A stretch of DNA of 64,000 bases from Treponema parvum (GCF_017893965.1 NZ_CP054142.1:2356001-2420000), one strand, 5' to 3'. Numbered from the stretch's first letter, positions 41,341 to 50,609 are shown. Numbers and translations: made by a program. Notes: generated by a model from the sequence alone, not told the origin.

Positions 41341-42517
41341 TTTTATTTCTCCGGCATAAACATTCTTTAAACATGTAAAAGCGGGTGTCAAGATTTCCGG
41401 CCTTCAGTTCCTTTGAAGAAGACGCGTAAAAGCCCGAAAGCTCTTGGAATTTTTTGTTCGAAGTTATGACGCCTATCCGCCAGTTTTTAAAATCTCTAAA
41501 TAAATCCGCCATGTCTTTATAAAGCTTTTCAGCCTTATCTTCGTCGTCAAGTCTTTCACCGTAAGGAGGATTACACAAGATAAGCCCTTCCGGATAAGGC
41601 GGCTGTAAATCCTTAAAATCGGATTGTACGAAATCCGGCCGAACAATTCTGGCATCGCTTCCTATTAGCTGCAAGGCTCGTCCGGCAGTAACGCACGCAT
41701 ATTCGGCGTTTTTTGCGGAGCGTTCTATTGCGGCCCGATCGATATCGGAACCGGTAATCCTCACTTCGACATCCGTACGAATCTTTGCCGCTTCTTCTTT
41801 TTTAATCTGCAGCGCGCGTTTTTGATCGTAAAAGGCAAGATTTTCAATCGCGAAATTCCGCCCGAATCCCGGCGCAACATTGTATGCGTACAAAGTTGCT
41901 TCTATAGGAATTGTTCCCGAACCGCAAAAAGGATCGTGAAGCGGCGTCTTTCTACGCCACATCATCATCTGAAGCAGGACGGCCGCCGTGGTTTCCCTTA
42001 AAGGCGCAATACCGCCGTCGGCTCTGTAACCCCTCTTATGCAAAGGAAGTCCCGACAGGTCAAGCAGAAGTATGGCGGTATTTTCATCCATATAAACGCG
42101 GATATCGGCTTTTTCGCCCGTTTCGGGTAAAACGGGAATTTTCCACACATCGCCCAATTTTTTGTAAACGGCTTTTTGTACCATGGACTGAATGCTGTGT
42201 TCCGAATTTAACTTACTCTTATAAACACGGACCTTGTCTACTACGATACGCGTGTTTTTTTTAAAATAATCCTGCCAATTTACATCGTACGCTCCGGCAA
42301 AAAGATCGTCAAAATCTTCTGCAGGATATGCCGCCGCCTGAAGGTATACCCGGTCGGCCGTGCGCAGACACAAATTCGAACGAAATAAGGCGTCGTCGTC
42401 TCCCGAAAAAGAAACCCGCCCCGGAGCGTTTGAGATAAGATTGTATCCCAGATACTTTATTTCGTTGCCTAAAACCCTTTCCGCTCCGACGGCACACAGC
42501 GCCACGATCGTATTCAT
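41324..42517 (-). CDS. THUMP-domain RNA guanine-N2 methyltransferase, RlmL-like
   Basis: From the ATG at 42517 the protein has 397 residues: a THUMP RNA-binding domain (about 40-160) and a class I SAM methyltransferase domain with motif I HDPFCGSGTIPIEA and the catalytic motif LILCNPPYGERL. It corresponds to the N-terminal half of E. coli RlmKL, which methylates G2445 of 23S rRNA. No Shine-Dalgarno is seen; a TTGACC-17-TAAATT promoter ends 7 nt before the ATG, so the message is probably leaderless. TetR overlaps its 3' end. Confidence 0.88.
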   Translation of the reverse strand: MNTIVALCAVGAERVLGNEIKYLGYNLISNAPGRVSFSGDDDALFRSNLCLRTADRVYLQAAAYPAEDFDDLFAGAYDVNWQDYFKKNTRIVVDKVRVYKSKLNSEHSIQSMVQKAVYKKLGDVWKIPVLPETGEKADIRVYMDENTAILLLDLSGLPLHKRGYRADGGIAPLRETTAAVLLQMMMWRRKTPLHDPFCGSGTIPIEATLYAYNVAPGFGRNFAIENLAFYDQKRALQIKKEEAAKIRTDVEVRITGSDIDRAAIERSAKNAEYACVTAGRALQLIGSDARIVRPDFVQSDFKDLQPPYPEGLILCNPPYGERLDDEDKAEKLYKDMADLFRDFKNWRIGVITSNKKFQELSGFYASSSKELKAGNLDTRFYMFKECLCRRNKNGYCC

Positions 42518-42524
42518 AAAAAGG

Positions 42525-42553
42525 AATTTAACATTTTTACATATTATGGTCAA
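42525..42553 (-). promoter_or_regulatory. Promoter abutting the RlmL-like gene
   Basis: On the minus strand TTGACC (42548-42553), a 17-bp spacer and TAAATT (42525-42530), then 7 nt to the ATG. No ribosome site fits between. Confidence 0.6.
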
Positions 42554-42555
42554 AT

Positions 42556-42655
42556 GTCGAGCTTTGAAAATATCAGCCAATAATGCTTATACGCCAAGCA
42601 AGAATATCGTTCGCTTAGCCAGAGTGTATGCCGCGGTCGAGCTTTGAAAATATCA
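42556..42655. repeat. Pair of 20-bp direct repeats, 80-bp period
   Basis: GTCGAGCTTTGAAAATATCA occurs exactly at 42556-42575 and 42636-42655, between the divergent ends of the methyltransferase promoter and pyrKD. Two copies only, so not a CRISPR array. Could be regulator sites or a small duplication. Confidence 0.8.
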
Positions 42656-42708
42656 ATTAGAGACGGTTGTACGGTTCCGGCGCGATTCTTCTGAGGCGCT
42701 TAAGAGCC

Positions 42709-44532
42709 CTACAGCGCACAGCCTCTCATTTCTTCGATACTCGCATACCCTTTACGCTTCATAAAGGCGCTAAGCCCGTCGATCACACGGAGCATTGTAT
42801 AAGGATCAATAAAGGTTCCCGAACCGATTTCAACGGCAGAGGCGCCGGCCATAATAAATTCGACCGCATCCTGCCATGAAACTATTCCTCCGACTCCGAT
42901 CAGCGGAACCCGATTTTGCGGAGGAAGTTTGTTAATTTCCGAGGCAATCTCATACACATTCTTAACGGCGAGCGGACGCATGGCCGGACCGCCGACGCCC
43001 GCTTTGACCTTATCAAAAACAGGCCTTCCGTTTTCAATGTCTATCGCAACCCCCTGAAAAGAATTTCCGATGACCAGGGCGTCGGCGCCCTCGTTGATGC
43101 ATGCGACGGCCACTCCGATAAGATCCGGAGCCTGCGGCGTTAATTTTACGGCAAGCGGCTTAGCAGTAACGGCACGCACAGCCCTTGTCGCCTCCGCTGC
43201 GGAAGAGCAGCTCATTCCCCATGCGGCTCCCCCCTGCGAAACATTAGGGCATGAAATGTTAAGCTCTATCATGGGGACGTCAGTCTTATCGAGCAACTTG
43301 GCGCCTTCGACATATGTTTCAAGCGTGGAGCCCGACAGGTTTGCAAGCGTTACGGGGCCGAGTTTTAACATTTGACCGAGTTCGTGTTCTATAAAATGCT
43401 TTATTCCGGGATTTTGAAGCCCCACGGAATTCATAATTCCCGACGGCGTTTCCCAAATGCGAATACCGGAATTGCCTTGTCGTTCTTCAAGAGTAAGTCC
43501 CTTGGACGCAATTCCGCCGAGAGATTTTACGTCGAATACGGACATATATTCCGTTCCGAACCCGAAAGTTCCCGAAGCGGCTATGACGGGATTTATAAAA
43601 CGCACTCCGGCAATATTTACCGACAGATCGGGATCCTTCGAAAGAGGTTTTCGGCGCGGCTTGAAGGCGGAACTTTCAAAGATCAGCATTTCGCCGTCAA
43701 AAACAGGACCGTCTACGCAGCATTTTTTATATCCTTTCTTTGTCTTTATTGAACACCCGAGGCAAACTCCCATGCCGCATGCCATGCGGGCTTCCATGCT
43801 TAGCCAACATCGCACTCTGGCTTCGCCGCATATTTTTTTTACATATTCCAACATGGGTAAAGGTCCGCAGGCGTAAACTGTCGTATATTTTTTAGCGATA
43901 AGTTTTTGACTGTCTACGGCGGCGGGAAGCATTCCGGAAAGACCTTCGCTTCCGTCTTCCGTCGTAATTATCAAATCGTCGGCCTTTAAGTGCTCAAGCC
44001 CGTAAGAAGCGCTTTTAAAACTTGCGATAAAATCATAACTTTTCGGGACAAGAGATTCCGCAAAGCCCGCCACAGGAGCTACTCCTATTCCACCGCCGAT
44101 CAAGCAAACCTTGTTTTGTCCTTCCGTTTTAAAATCGGGCGCAGGAAACATGTTTCCCAAAGGACCGAGCATAAGAAGGATGTCGCCCCTTTTAAGCCTG
44201 TAAAGCTCTCTCGTCCCCTCTCCTTTTTTTAAAATCAAAAACTCAATAATAATGCTGCGGGATTTTTTTTCGACATGAAAAACGCTTATCGGTCTGGAAA
44301 GCACCTTTGCCGAATGTTCCGTCCTAAGCATGTAAAACTGCCCCGGTCGCGGAAAAGAATATCCGTTTAAGCTGAGGTTAAAAGGTATTGAAACTTTAAG
44401 TGTGAACACCGCGCCGTCGGCAAAATCCGAAGACCTCTCTCTGCAATCAGTTAAATTATTCCGCCTGTCTAAAACCTTTGCTCTTGCAAATACGGGGACT
44501 GTCTTGCCGCCGCAATCCGTAGTTTCGGTCAT
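42709..44532 (-). CDS. pyrKD: Fused dihydroorotate dehydrogenase: PyrK electron-transfer part plus PyrD catalytic part
   Basis: A 607-residue fusion. Residues about 25-270 are PyrK: the FAD motif SRPISVFHV, the NAD-site GGGIGVAPVAG and a [2Fe-2S] cluster region with cysteines in CGMGVCLGCS and CCVDGP. Residues about 295-600 are class 1B PyrD: AASGTFGFGTEY, SVGLQNPG, the catalytic cysteine in LNISCPNVSQGG, and GVGGI plus GASAVEIGS for FMN phosphate. Normally the two are separate chains forming a PyrK2-PyrD2 complex that uses NAD. The order K-then-D in one chain is unusual. An AGGGGAT site precedes the ATG. Confidence 0.93.
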   Translation of the reverse strand: MTETTDCGGKTVPVFARAKVLDRRNNLTDCRERSSDFADGAVFTLKVSIPFNLSLNGYSFPRPGQFYMLRTEHSAKVLSRPISVFHVEKKSRSIIIEFLILKKGEGTRELYRLKRGDILLMLGPLGNMFPAPDFKTEGQNKVCLIGGGIGVAPVAGFAESLVPKSYDFIASFKSASYGLEHLKADDLIITTEDGSEGLSGMLPAAVDSQKLIAKKYTTVYACGPLPMLEYVKKICGEARVRCWLSMEARMACGMGVCLGCSIKTKKGYKKCCVDGPVFDGEMLIFESSAFKPRRKPLSKDPDLSVNIAGVRFINPVIAASGTFGFGTEYMSVFDVKSLGGIASKGLTLEERQGNSGIRIWETPSGIMNSVGLQNPGIKHFIEHELGQMLKLGPVTLANLSGSTLETYVEGAKLLDKTDVPMIELNISCPNVSQGGAAWGMSCSSAAEATRAVRAVTAKPLAVKLTPQAPDLIGVAVACINEGADALVIGNSFQGVAIDIENGRPVFDKVKAGVGGPAMRPLAVKNVYEIASEINKLPPQNRVPLIGVGGIVSWQDAVEFIMAGASAVEIGSGTFIDPYTMLRVIDGLSAFMKRKGYASIEEMRGCAL

Positions 44533-44642
44533 TTTCTTATCCCCTGATGAAATTTCCGCTTTGGTAAAATCCTGCTGAAATTTCGACTGTTTTTTTTGGG
44601 TTAAATTTCCGGTTCGTTAAAACTCAGAATTTCCCAACCCCT

Positions 44643-45572
44643 TCAGTGTAAAAAATCCGCTTTTGCCTCAAGAAGATCTTTTTTTGAAATTTCAGCCACA
44701 TAGACCGCGGATTTCACTATATCGTCAAGGCCTAAAGTTCCGTCGTTTCTTTGTCGTTCAAGATTTTCGTCTTTTTTCCATGCGCATAAAATAGCGCGCG
44801 AAGAATTTACCGTGCCGCCCGCGTTTTCAAGCAAGGCAGCGGCGATGCGCGCAGCTCCGCCCTGCGCCCCGTATCCCGGAATCAAAAAGAAAATATCGGG
44901 ATAGGTTTTTCTCAAGCATTTTGCGTCGCTTTCTCCGGTACAGCCTACGACGGCTCCTATGGGAAAGCAAGTTTCTTCCGGATAATCTTTTTTCCATTCG
45001 CCGCAAAGGGAAAGCAGTCCGTCTCCTACAGCGTCAAGCACGCGTTTCCCGGATTTCAGCTCTTTTTGTTCGATGTCCGCCGTACCCGGATTCGAAGTGC
45101 GCAGCAACACAAAAACACCCTTGCCGCCTTTTGAAGGAGAGCAATACTCGGTAAACGGCAAAAGCGTATCAAAACCCATGTAAGGATTTACCGTGATTAT
45201 GTCCGTTTCAAAATCACCCGAAAAATGAGCGCGGGCGTAGGCGTCCGCAGTAGCGGCAATGTCGCCTCTTTTTACGTCCGAAATAACCGGCAAGCCGCTT
45301 TTTCTAGCCGCTTTAAGCGTTTCAGCGTAAGCGGCCAGTCCTTCAAGTCCCATAGCTTCGTAATAAGCGATCTGTATTTTAAAACAACAGGCGCTTTTTG
45401 ACTGTGCGATGCCTTTTATAAGTTCCTTATTGTAAGCAAGAACTGCCTGAGCCGGACTTCTAAATCCTGATAAGACTGAAGGCGGTAAATACGACGGATC
45501 CGTGTCAAGTCCTACGCAGAGAGGCCCCAAAACATCCGCCGATTCCTGTAAGATCTGCATCTTGTGTTTCAT
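44643..45572 (-). CDS. pyrF: Orotidine 5'-phosphate decarboxylase, type 2
   Basis: The 309-residue length is that of the longer type 2 enzymes rather than E. coli PyrF. Motifs are LCVGLDTDPSYLP at the start, the catalytic DVKRGDIAATADAYA (about 99-113, with the K and D of the DxKxxD tetrad) and IPGYGAQGG for phosphate binding. It converts OMP to UMP. It begins 18 bp after the acyl-CoA synthetase stop, and is followed by pyrKD after 110 bp. Confidence 0.94.
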   Translation of the reverse strand: MKHKMQILQESADVLGPLCVGLDTDPSYLPPSVLSGFRSPAQAVLAYNKELIKGIAQSKSACCFKIQIAYYEAMGLEGLAAYAETLKAARKSGLPVISDVKRGDIAATADAYARAHFSGDFETDIITVNPYMGFDTLLPFTEYCSPSKGGKGVFVLLRTSNPGTADIEQKELKSGKRVLDAVGDGLLSLCGEWKKDYPEETCFPIGAVVGCTGESDAKCLRKTYPDIFFLIPGYGAQGGAARIAAALLENAGGTVNSSRAILCAWKKDENLERQRNDGTLGLDDIVKSAVYVAEISKKDLLEAKADFLH

Positions 45573-45590
45573 ATTCGGCGATCCTTTAAG

Positions 45591-47330
45591 TCATTTTTTA
45601 TAAATGCGCTTTACTTTTCGCGTCGTAGTCATTTCAAGCGGTTTTTCAAGAAGCGTTACTCTCGTAATACGCGCGTACGGCTGCAAATTCTTATTTACTT
45701 TTTCGATATATTCGTCTATCGCCTTCAGCGCAGCCTTTTCATCTTCCTTTTTATTTCGGTCGATGCCGAGCCGCTTATAAAGCTCGTCGGAAGGATAAAC
45801 CAGCGCTTCAATTCTTTCATCTTTACTATTTTCATCGGGAACATACCCCTGAACGGTTATCTGTTCGATCTCGTCAAAAAGCTGAAAGGCGTCTTCTATT
45901 TCTTCAGGATAAACGTTTTTTCCTCCGCCGGTAACGATCATGTTTTTTATGCGGCCGCAAAGCATAAGATAATGTTCCTCGTCCATCCAGCCCAGATCGC
46001 CGGTCTTAAAATATCCGTCTTCCGTAAACACCTTCGCCGTTTCTTCCGGCATATTGTAATAGCCCTTCATGACCATCGGGCCTTTTACGATGACCTCTCC
46101 TACGCCGTCTTCATCTGGATCGAGAATTTTCATTTCCATATAGGGACTAAAATCCCGGCCGACGCTTTCTATTTTAAAATGTTCGAGCGGATTAAGAGCT
46201 ATTATGGGGGAAGTTTCGGTAAGTCCGTATCCTTGAATAAAATCTATTCCCGCGGCGTTGTACGCTTTAAAAACGCTCGCCGACAGAGGCCCCCCGCCGC
46301 AGATCGCCACGCGCAGAGTATAAATATTTGCAGCCTTTAACACCGATTTAAAAAGAATCTTGCCGTAATTTTTCCCGGTTAGCTTGCGCAAAAGAAACGA
46401 AAAATTCATCAATAATTTCATAGCTATAGCTACGATAGGCCCTTTTGCCCTTATACCCTTGCGTATTCCGGAAAGCAATTTGTTATACAGCATGGGAACA
46501 CCGAGCATTATTGTTATTTGCCCTTCCCTAAGTTCCTTCATAAGCCTCGTAACGGACATGCTCTTTCCGAAAACGATTTCTGCCCCTACGGAAATAGGAT
46601 TTATAAAAGCGGCCTGCATAGTGTAACCGTGATGAATGGGAAGAAGGGCGTAAAAAATATCAGTTTCAAAGATGGCAAGATTAGTCTGCGCAATAAAACA
46701 GTCGCTCACAAGGTTTTTATGCGTCAAAACGACGCCCTTGGGATTCCCCGTAGTTCCGGACGTAAAAAGTATCGCAGCCGTATCGTGTTCGTCCGCAGGG
46801 GGATTTTCTTCAACCTTTTTGTCGGCCTTAAGATCATAAACATAGGTGTCGCGATACTTTCTGTTTAGAGAATATATTCCGCAATCGGGAAAAGAAGTTT
46901 TATAAAAATCATGTTTTTCTTCATCGCAAAATATCATCTTTGGCTTTGACACGCGGATAAGATTTTTAACTTCGTTTTCATGCAGAGCGTAGTCAATCGG
47001 AATGATGACGGCCGAAGCCGCTTGCGCCGCCAAATACGTCACCGCCCATTCAGGGGAATTTTTTCCGGTTACGGCCACGTGATCGCCTTTTTTTATTCCG
47101 TTAGCCGTCATCCATAAAGCAAGCTGTCTTATTTTTTTTGCCGCCTCGTCATAATTAAGCGTGTTCTTCGTTTCGCCCGCGCCTTCAAAATCGGTAAAAC
47201 AAGGCCGTTCGGGAAAGCGCTCCGCTGAAATAAAAAAAAGCTCCGGCAACGTAGGCCATTCTCCCGAAAATGCCTTTCCGCGCCATTTATCTAAAACCGA
47301 CCAAGGTTTCCGTTCGATCAAAACCGCCAT
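45591..47330 (-). CDS. AMP-binding acyl-CoA synthetase (long-chain fatty acid CoA ligase type)
   Basis: I chose the ATG at 47330, after CAGGAGTG; a longer frame adds 48 cysteine-rich residues with no family match. The 579-residue enzyme has the adenylation motifs LFTSGTTGNPKGVVLTHKN (P-loop, about 185), GYGLTETSPI, YFKTGDLGWMDEEHY and GRIKNMIVTGGGKNVYPEEI (hinge). It activates fatty acids to acyl-AMP and acyl-CoA. It is the upstream gene of pyrF; a functional link is not evident. Confidence 0.9.
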   Translation of the reverse strand: MAVLIERKPWSVLDKWRGKAFSGEWPTLPELFFISAERFPERPCFTDFEGAGETKNTLNYDEAAKKIRQLALWMTANGIKKGDHVAVTGKNSPEWAVTYLAAQAASAVIIPIDYALHENEVKNLIRVSKPKMIFCDEEKHDFYKTSFPDCGIYSLNRKYRDTYVYDLKADKKVEENPPADEHDTAAILFTSGTTGNPKGVVLTHKNLVSDCFIAQTNLAIFETDIFYALLPIHHGYTMQAAFINPISVGAEIVFGKSMSVTRLMKELREGQITIMLGVPMLYNKLLSGIRKGIRAKGPIVAIAMKLLMNFSFLLRKLTGKNYGKILFKSVLKAANIYTLRVAICGGGPLSASVFKAYNAAGIDFIQGYGLTETSPIIALNPLEHFKIESVGRDFSPYMEMKILDPDEDGVGEVIVKGPMVMKGYYNMPEETAKVFTEDGYFKTGDLGWMDEEHYLMLCGRIKNMIVTGGGKNVYPEEIEDAFQLFDEIEQITVQGYVPDENSKDERIEALVYPSDELYKRLGIDRNKKEDEKAALKAIDEYIEKVNKNLQPYARITRVTLLEKPLEMTTTRKVKRIYKK

Positions 47331-47580
47331 ATTCACTCCTGTAAAATCGCATTGCGGACGCCTTTGACTCATCGATTCATCGATCGCGCACATTTTAGGC
47401 TGCACGCACGCTTTGACTCCGCATTCAATATTGCCTCTCAGCAAACTGCCGCAAAAGCAGTAAGCCTCCGCCATTGCGCAATATTTTAAATTCGGATTAT
47501 ACGCCGCATTATTAAATTATTTTATTCTATCACAATCTTTGCGATCAGTGTAAAACTTTGCATATTTTTTTTACAATCGT

Positions 47581-47609
47581 TTGATATATTTGCAATAAAA
47601 ACCGATAAT
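47581..47609 (+). promoter_or_regulatory. Promoter abutting the NlpC/P60 gene
   Basis: TTGATA (47581-47586), a 17-bp spacer, GATAAT (47604-47609), then 6 nt to the ATG with no ribosome site. Confidence 0.65.
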
Positions 47610-47615
47610 CGAAAT

Positions 47616-48893
47616 ATGGATAAGCCGATAAAAAATAACCGCATTATTCTGTTTGTTTTTACAGTTTTTTTATGTTTGACACAAGGACCAGGCGTCGCCG
47701 CTCAAGCGGTTCAAGTTCAGGACGAAGGGACGATCGACGCAGCGCAGACGATTCAGGCACAGGCGCCTCAGGCCTCTCAGGCAAGCCGCCCGATTTCGCA
47801 GGAACATCAAAAAGACGCAAAACAGCTGCGCGAAGATATTGTAAACACGGCAAAAAAATACGTAGGAGCCAGATACGAATACGGCAAAACCGGCCCGGAC
47901 AGTTTTGACTGTTCGGGTTTTATATGCACAGTGGCCTACGAAGCCGCGTCAAAAAAGCTTCCGCGCACGGCAAAAGCGCTTTATTCCTTTGTAAAAATAA
48001 TTCCGCAAAACAGGCTCGAAAAAGGCGACATAGTATTTTTTAGGACAACGAGGGACGGTTCCATTTCACACGCGGGAATATACATAGGCGGAAATCAGTT
48101 TATGCATGCCGTAAGCGACGGACCCAATACGGGCGTGATCGTATCTTCCTTAAAAGAGAACACATGGAAAAACGCATACGCGGGTTCGGGGAAATTTCTT
48201 CCGAGCGCGGAAAGCGACGGCGATGAGGCCGCAGGATCCGAAAGTTCGGGCCAACCTGCGCCTTCGCCTTCCTCAGCAGGTTCACATTCCACAGCAAGAG
48301 GAGTTTCCTCTACGGGTTCAACTTCCACCGGCGGCAAAAAGCAGAGCGGCAAAAGCGGCGCAGCCGGGAACAAACGAGTAAACGAAGATTTTATAAATAA
48401 TCTGATCTTTGACGCAACGTTCGGAATAGACTGGAGCCTCTTTACTTCCAGCCGGTTTTTACTTAATTTCCGCGGAGTTCCTCTTACTTTAAATGCGCGT
48501 TACGCCCCGTGGCCGCTCCAGCCGGGAATAAATACCGGCATCCGTCTTAACACGGGCGTAGGATCCGTTCAAATTCCGCTCATGTTCAGTGTTACGGCGA
48601 ACGACTATCTGCGCTTCTACGCCGGCCCTGTAATCACGCTGGGAGATCCCGACCTGCCCGGCGGCAGTAAAAAAATAGAAGCTTCCTTTTTTCCGGGAAT
48701 GATCGGACTTTCATGGAACACTCCGAGTTTTACAAAAGGAAAGACAAAGGTTTCTCTTACCCAGGACATAGTATATTCGGTATTCAACGCGACCGACGGC
48801 TCCGCCTTATCCTTTAAAAACAGCCTTGCTTCAGGCCTTGTGTTTTCAACCGGCGTAAGAGTAACCTTGCCTCTGTCGTCGCTTTTTAAATAG
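47616..48893 (+). CDS. NlpC/P60 endopeptidase fused to a beta-rich C-terminal domain
   Basis: The 425-residue exported protein has a signal peptide (to about 29), a Gln/Ala-rich stretch, and an NlpC/P60 domain (about 75-190). The domain has catalytic Cys in DSFDCSGF and His in SISHAGIYIG, with supporting QFMHAV. A Ser/Gly/Ala linker (about 200-250) leads to a 165-residue C-terminal part that looks like short amphipathic strands ending in VTLPLSSLFK, similar to an outer-membrane barrel or lipid-anchored sheet. The enzyme should cut peptidoglycan peptides. The C-terminal part may anchor it at the outer membrane. No Shine-Dalgarno; probably leaderless. Confidence 0.85.
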   Translation: MDKPIKNNRIILFVFTVFLCLTQGPGVAAQAVQVQDEGTIDAAQTIQAQAPQASQASRPISQEHQKDAKQLREDIVNTAKKYVGARYEYGKTGPDSFDCSGFICTVAYEAASKKLPRTAKALYSFVKIIPQNRLEKGDIVFFRTTRDGSISHAGIYIGGNQFMHAVSDGPNTGVIVSSLKENTWKNAYAGSGKFLPSAESDGDEAAGSESSGQPAPSPSSAGSHSTARGVSSTGSTSTGGKKQSGKSGAAGNKRVNEDFINNLIFDATFGIDWSLFTSSRFLLNFRGVPLTLNARYAPWPLQPGINTGIRLNTGVGSVQIPLMFSVTANDYLRFYAGPVITLGDPDLPGGSKKIEASFFPGMIGLSWNTPSFTKGKTKVSLTQDIVYSVFNATDGSALSFKNSLASGLVFSTGVRVTLPLSSLFK

Positions 48894-48894
48894 C

Positions 48895-49617
48895 ATGAAT
48901 TATTTAGTATCAATTTCGAGTTTTATAAAACACGCCGCGCTCGTCTTTTTGGGCTGTTTTTCGCTCATCTTTTTAAGCTGCTCTATAGATACGGAAATTG
49001 AAATTTCAGCCGTAAAAAGCGGCGGAGTAAACGCGGATTTCGCCGATATAAAATATCATTCTTCGTTGGGTCCTTCTTTGACCTCGCTCGTAAACACTCT
49101 TTTAAATGCGTCGCAGCCGAGCTCCGGAACAACCTTGAAGCCTTCGTCCGAAGAAACTTTGTCGCAAAGTTTTTTTGACGCCGTCGAAATACGGGAGGGG
49201 CTTAAAAAAGCGGGTTTTACCGACGTCGTGTGCCTTGCCTCAAAAGATTCTTCTTTAAAGATAAATGCGAAACTTCCGTCTTTAACAACGAGCTTTCTTT
49301 TTCAAACCGTATACCGCACAAAGACGGGAATCGCTTTAAAACTTTCGCCCGAAACGCTGCAATCTCTACTTAAAATTATGCCGCAGGACTTACAAACATG
49401 TGCGGATCTTCTTATGGCGCCGGTTTTTACAGGCGAGGCGATGACGCAAAAAGAATACAAAGAACTCATCGGCTCCGTTTACGGCCAAGAAATCGCTTCG
49501 GAACTTGAAAGGTCTTTGCTTTCAATAAAGCTTACTTTTTCGGGCAAAACCGAAACCTTTACCGTTCCCGTTATAGAAATTCTTACGCTGCACGACGAAA
49601 AAATCTTTTCTATTTAA
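48895..49617 (+). CDS. Putative lipoprotein of unknown function
   Basis: The 240-residue product starts with a hydrophobic segment ending in a lipobox, IFLSC, so Cys29 would be lipidated. The mature part is rich in Ser, Thr and Leu and has no recognised domain. It starts one base after the stop of the NlpC/P60 gene without a ribosome site, so translation is probably coupled. It may act with the peptidoglycan peptidase in the envelope. Confidence 0.7.
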   Translation: MNYLVSISSFIKHAALVFLGCFSLIFLSCSIDTEIEISAVKSGGVNADFADIKYHSSLGPSLTSLVNTLLNASQPSSGTTLKPSSEETLSQSFFDAVEIREGLKKAGFTDVVCLASKDSSLKINAKLPSLTTSFLFQTVYRTKTGIALKLSPETLQSLLKIMPQDLQTCADLLMAPVFTGEAMTQKEYKELIGSVYGQEIASELERSLLSIKLTFSGKTETFTVPVIEILTLHDEKIFSI

Positions 49618-49634
49618 CAATTTTTTGAAACCTC

Positions 49635-49664
49635 TTGAGAATGTCATTGTTATTAAAGTATTAT
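49635..49664 (+). promoter_or_regulatory. Promoter abutting the exported-protein gene
   Basis: TTGAGA (49635-49640), 18 bp, TATTAT (49659-49664), then 7 nt to the ATG at 49672. No ribosome site. Confidence 0.55.
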
Positions 49665-49671
49665 GATCTGT

Positions 49672-50427
49672 ATGAAAACTTCAAAAACAACTGCTTTCGC
49701 GGCAATTTTTACGCTTTTAGCGTTTTTCGCGCCGGCACAAATTTCATCTCAATCTTCGCTAAAGGAAGAAGCCGACCGGTACGAAGCAACGGATTTAACA
49801 GGGCTTAAAGAAAAGCAACTGCAAAAACGGCCGCAAAAAAACGCTTCCTCCTTTGCTGTAGACGACACGCCGATTCAACTGGGAGAAGGCTCCGTCTTTG
49901 AATACAACTTGCTAAACACGGACGTGCAGCAAAGCAGCGTGAGTTACATGTACTACCCAAAAGAGAACGCTGTCGTTTTAAAAATTTCAAACGCTCTTGC
50001 AAAATATTTTTTACTGTTCGACGCCAACGACCGCGCCGTGTGCCACGCAGCATACAAGCAATATCTTGAAGATTTTTCGGCAAAAGTTTTAATGAATAAG
50101 CCTAATAAAACCCACAATATTTACGGAGAATTTACAGGCGAATACCGCACCGGTTTTATCGGAACGGCTACGATCACAAAACCCAAGGTTACAGTTGGTT
50201 ACCGCTTCGTAAAAAAATCTCCGTATTTTACACTTACGTTCTGGCCAGCAGCTCCCGAACCTGTTGTTAACGGCATAGACGTAAACAAGCCCGTCAATTC
50301 GGACAAAATGACCTTTCTTATGACAAAAAAACAGGCCGGCGAACTTGTAAAATATATGGACGAAGATTTTATAAACGGCATACGGCAAGAAAACGTTCTT
50401 CCTATAGAGAGCGCAGATAAGTATTAA
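49672..50427 (+). CDS. Exported protein of unknown function
   Basis: From the ATG at 49672 the protein has 251 residues and a signal peptide (MKTSKTTAFAAIFTLLAFFA, cut near PAQISS). The mature part is polar with scattered aromatic strands (SVSYMYYPKENAVVLKI, GFIGTATITKPKVTVGYRF) and a helical C-terminal end. I do not recognise the family. An ATG three codons earlier would place the -10 box too close. Possibly leaderless. Confidence 0.7.
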   Translation: MKTSKTTAFAAIFTLLAFFAPAQISSQSSLKEEADRYEATDLTGLKEKQLQKRPQKNASSFAVDDTPIQLGEGSVFEYNLLNTDVQQSSVSYMYYPKENAVVLKISNALAKYFLLFDANDRAVCHAAYKQYLEDFSAKVLMNKPNKTHNIYGEFTGEYRTGFIGTATITKPKVTVGYRFVKKSPYFTLTFWPAAPEPVVNGIDVNKPVNSDKMTFLMTKKQAGELVKYMDEDFINGIRQENVLPIESADKY

Positions 50428-50609
50428 AAACTTTAATGAACTGTAGAAGAGAAAAAATTTAATTTATCATAAGAAAACGAAATAGAGCTTTCTCTGCAAA
50501 TCAAAAAACATGTCAAAAGGTTGAAATCTGTGAAAAAGTAGCATATTGTATATTATACAGGTAATGATAAAAAATACAGATAGCAGCTGCGTGTTTTTTG
50601 GGAGGAAGT

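Noticed and set aside
42556-42655. CRISPR array
   Set aside because: Only two repeats of 20 bp, no third copy and no cas genes.
45564-46340. 258-codon plus-strand frame
   Set aside because: Shadow of the acyl-CoA synthetase gene; extreme Phe/Arg content and no motif.
47331-47474. 48-residue N-terminal extension of the acyl-CoA synthetase
   Set aside because: The extension is Cys-rich without family match, and the internal ATG has a strong AGGAG site.
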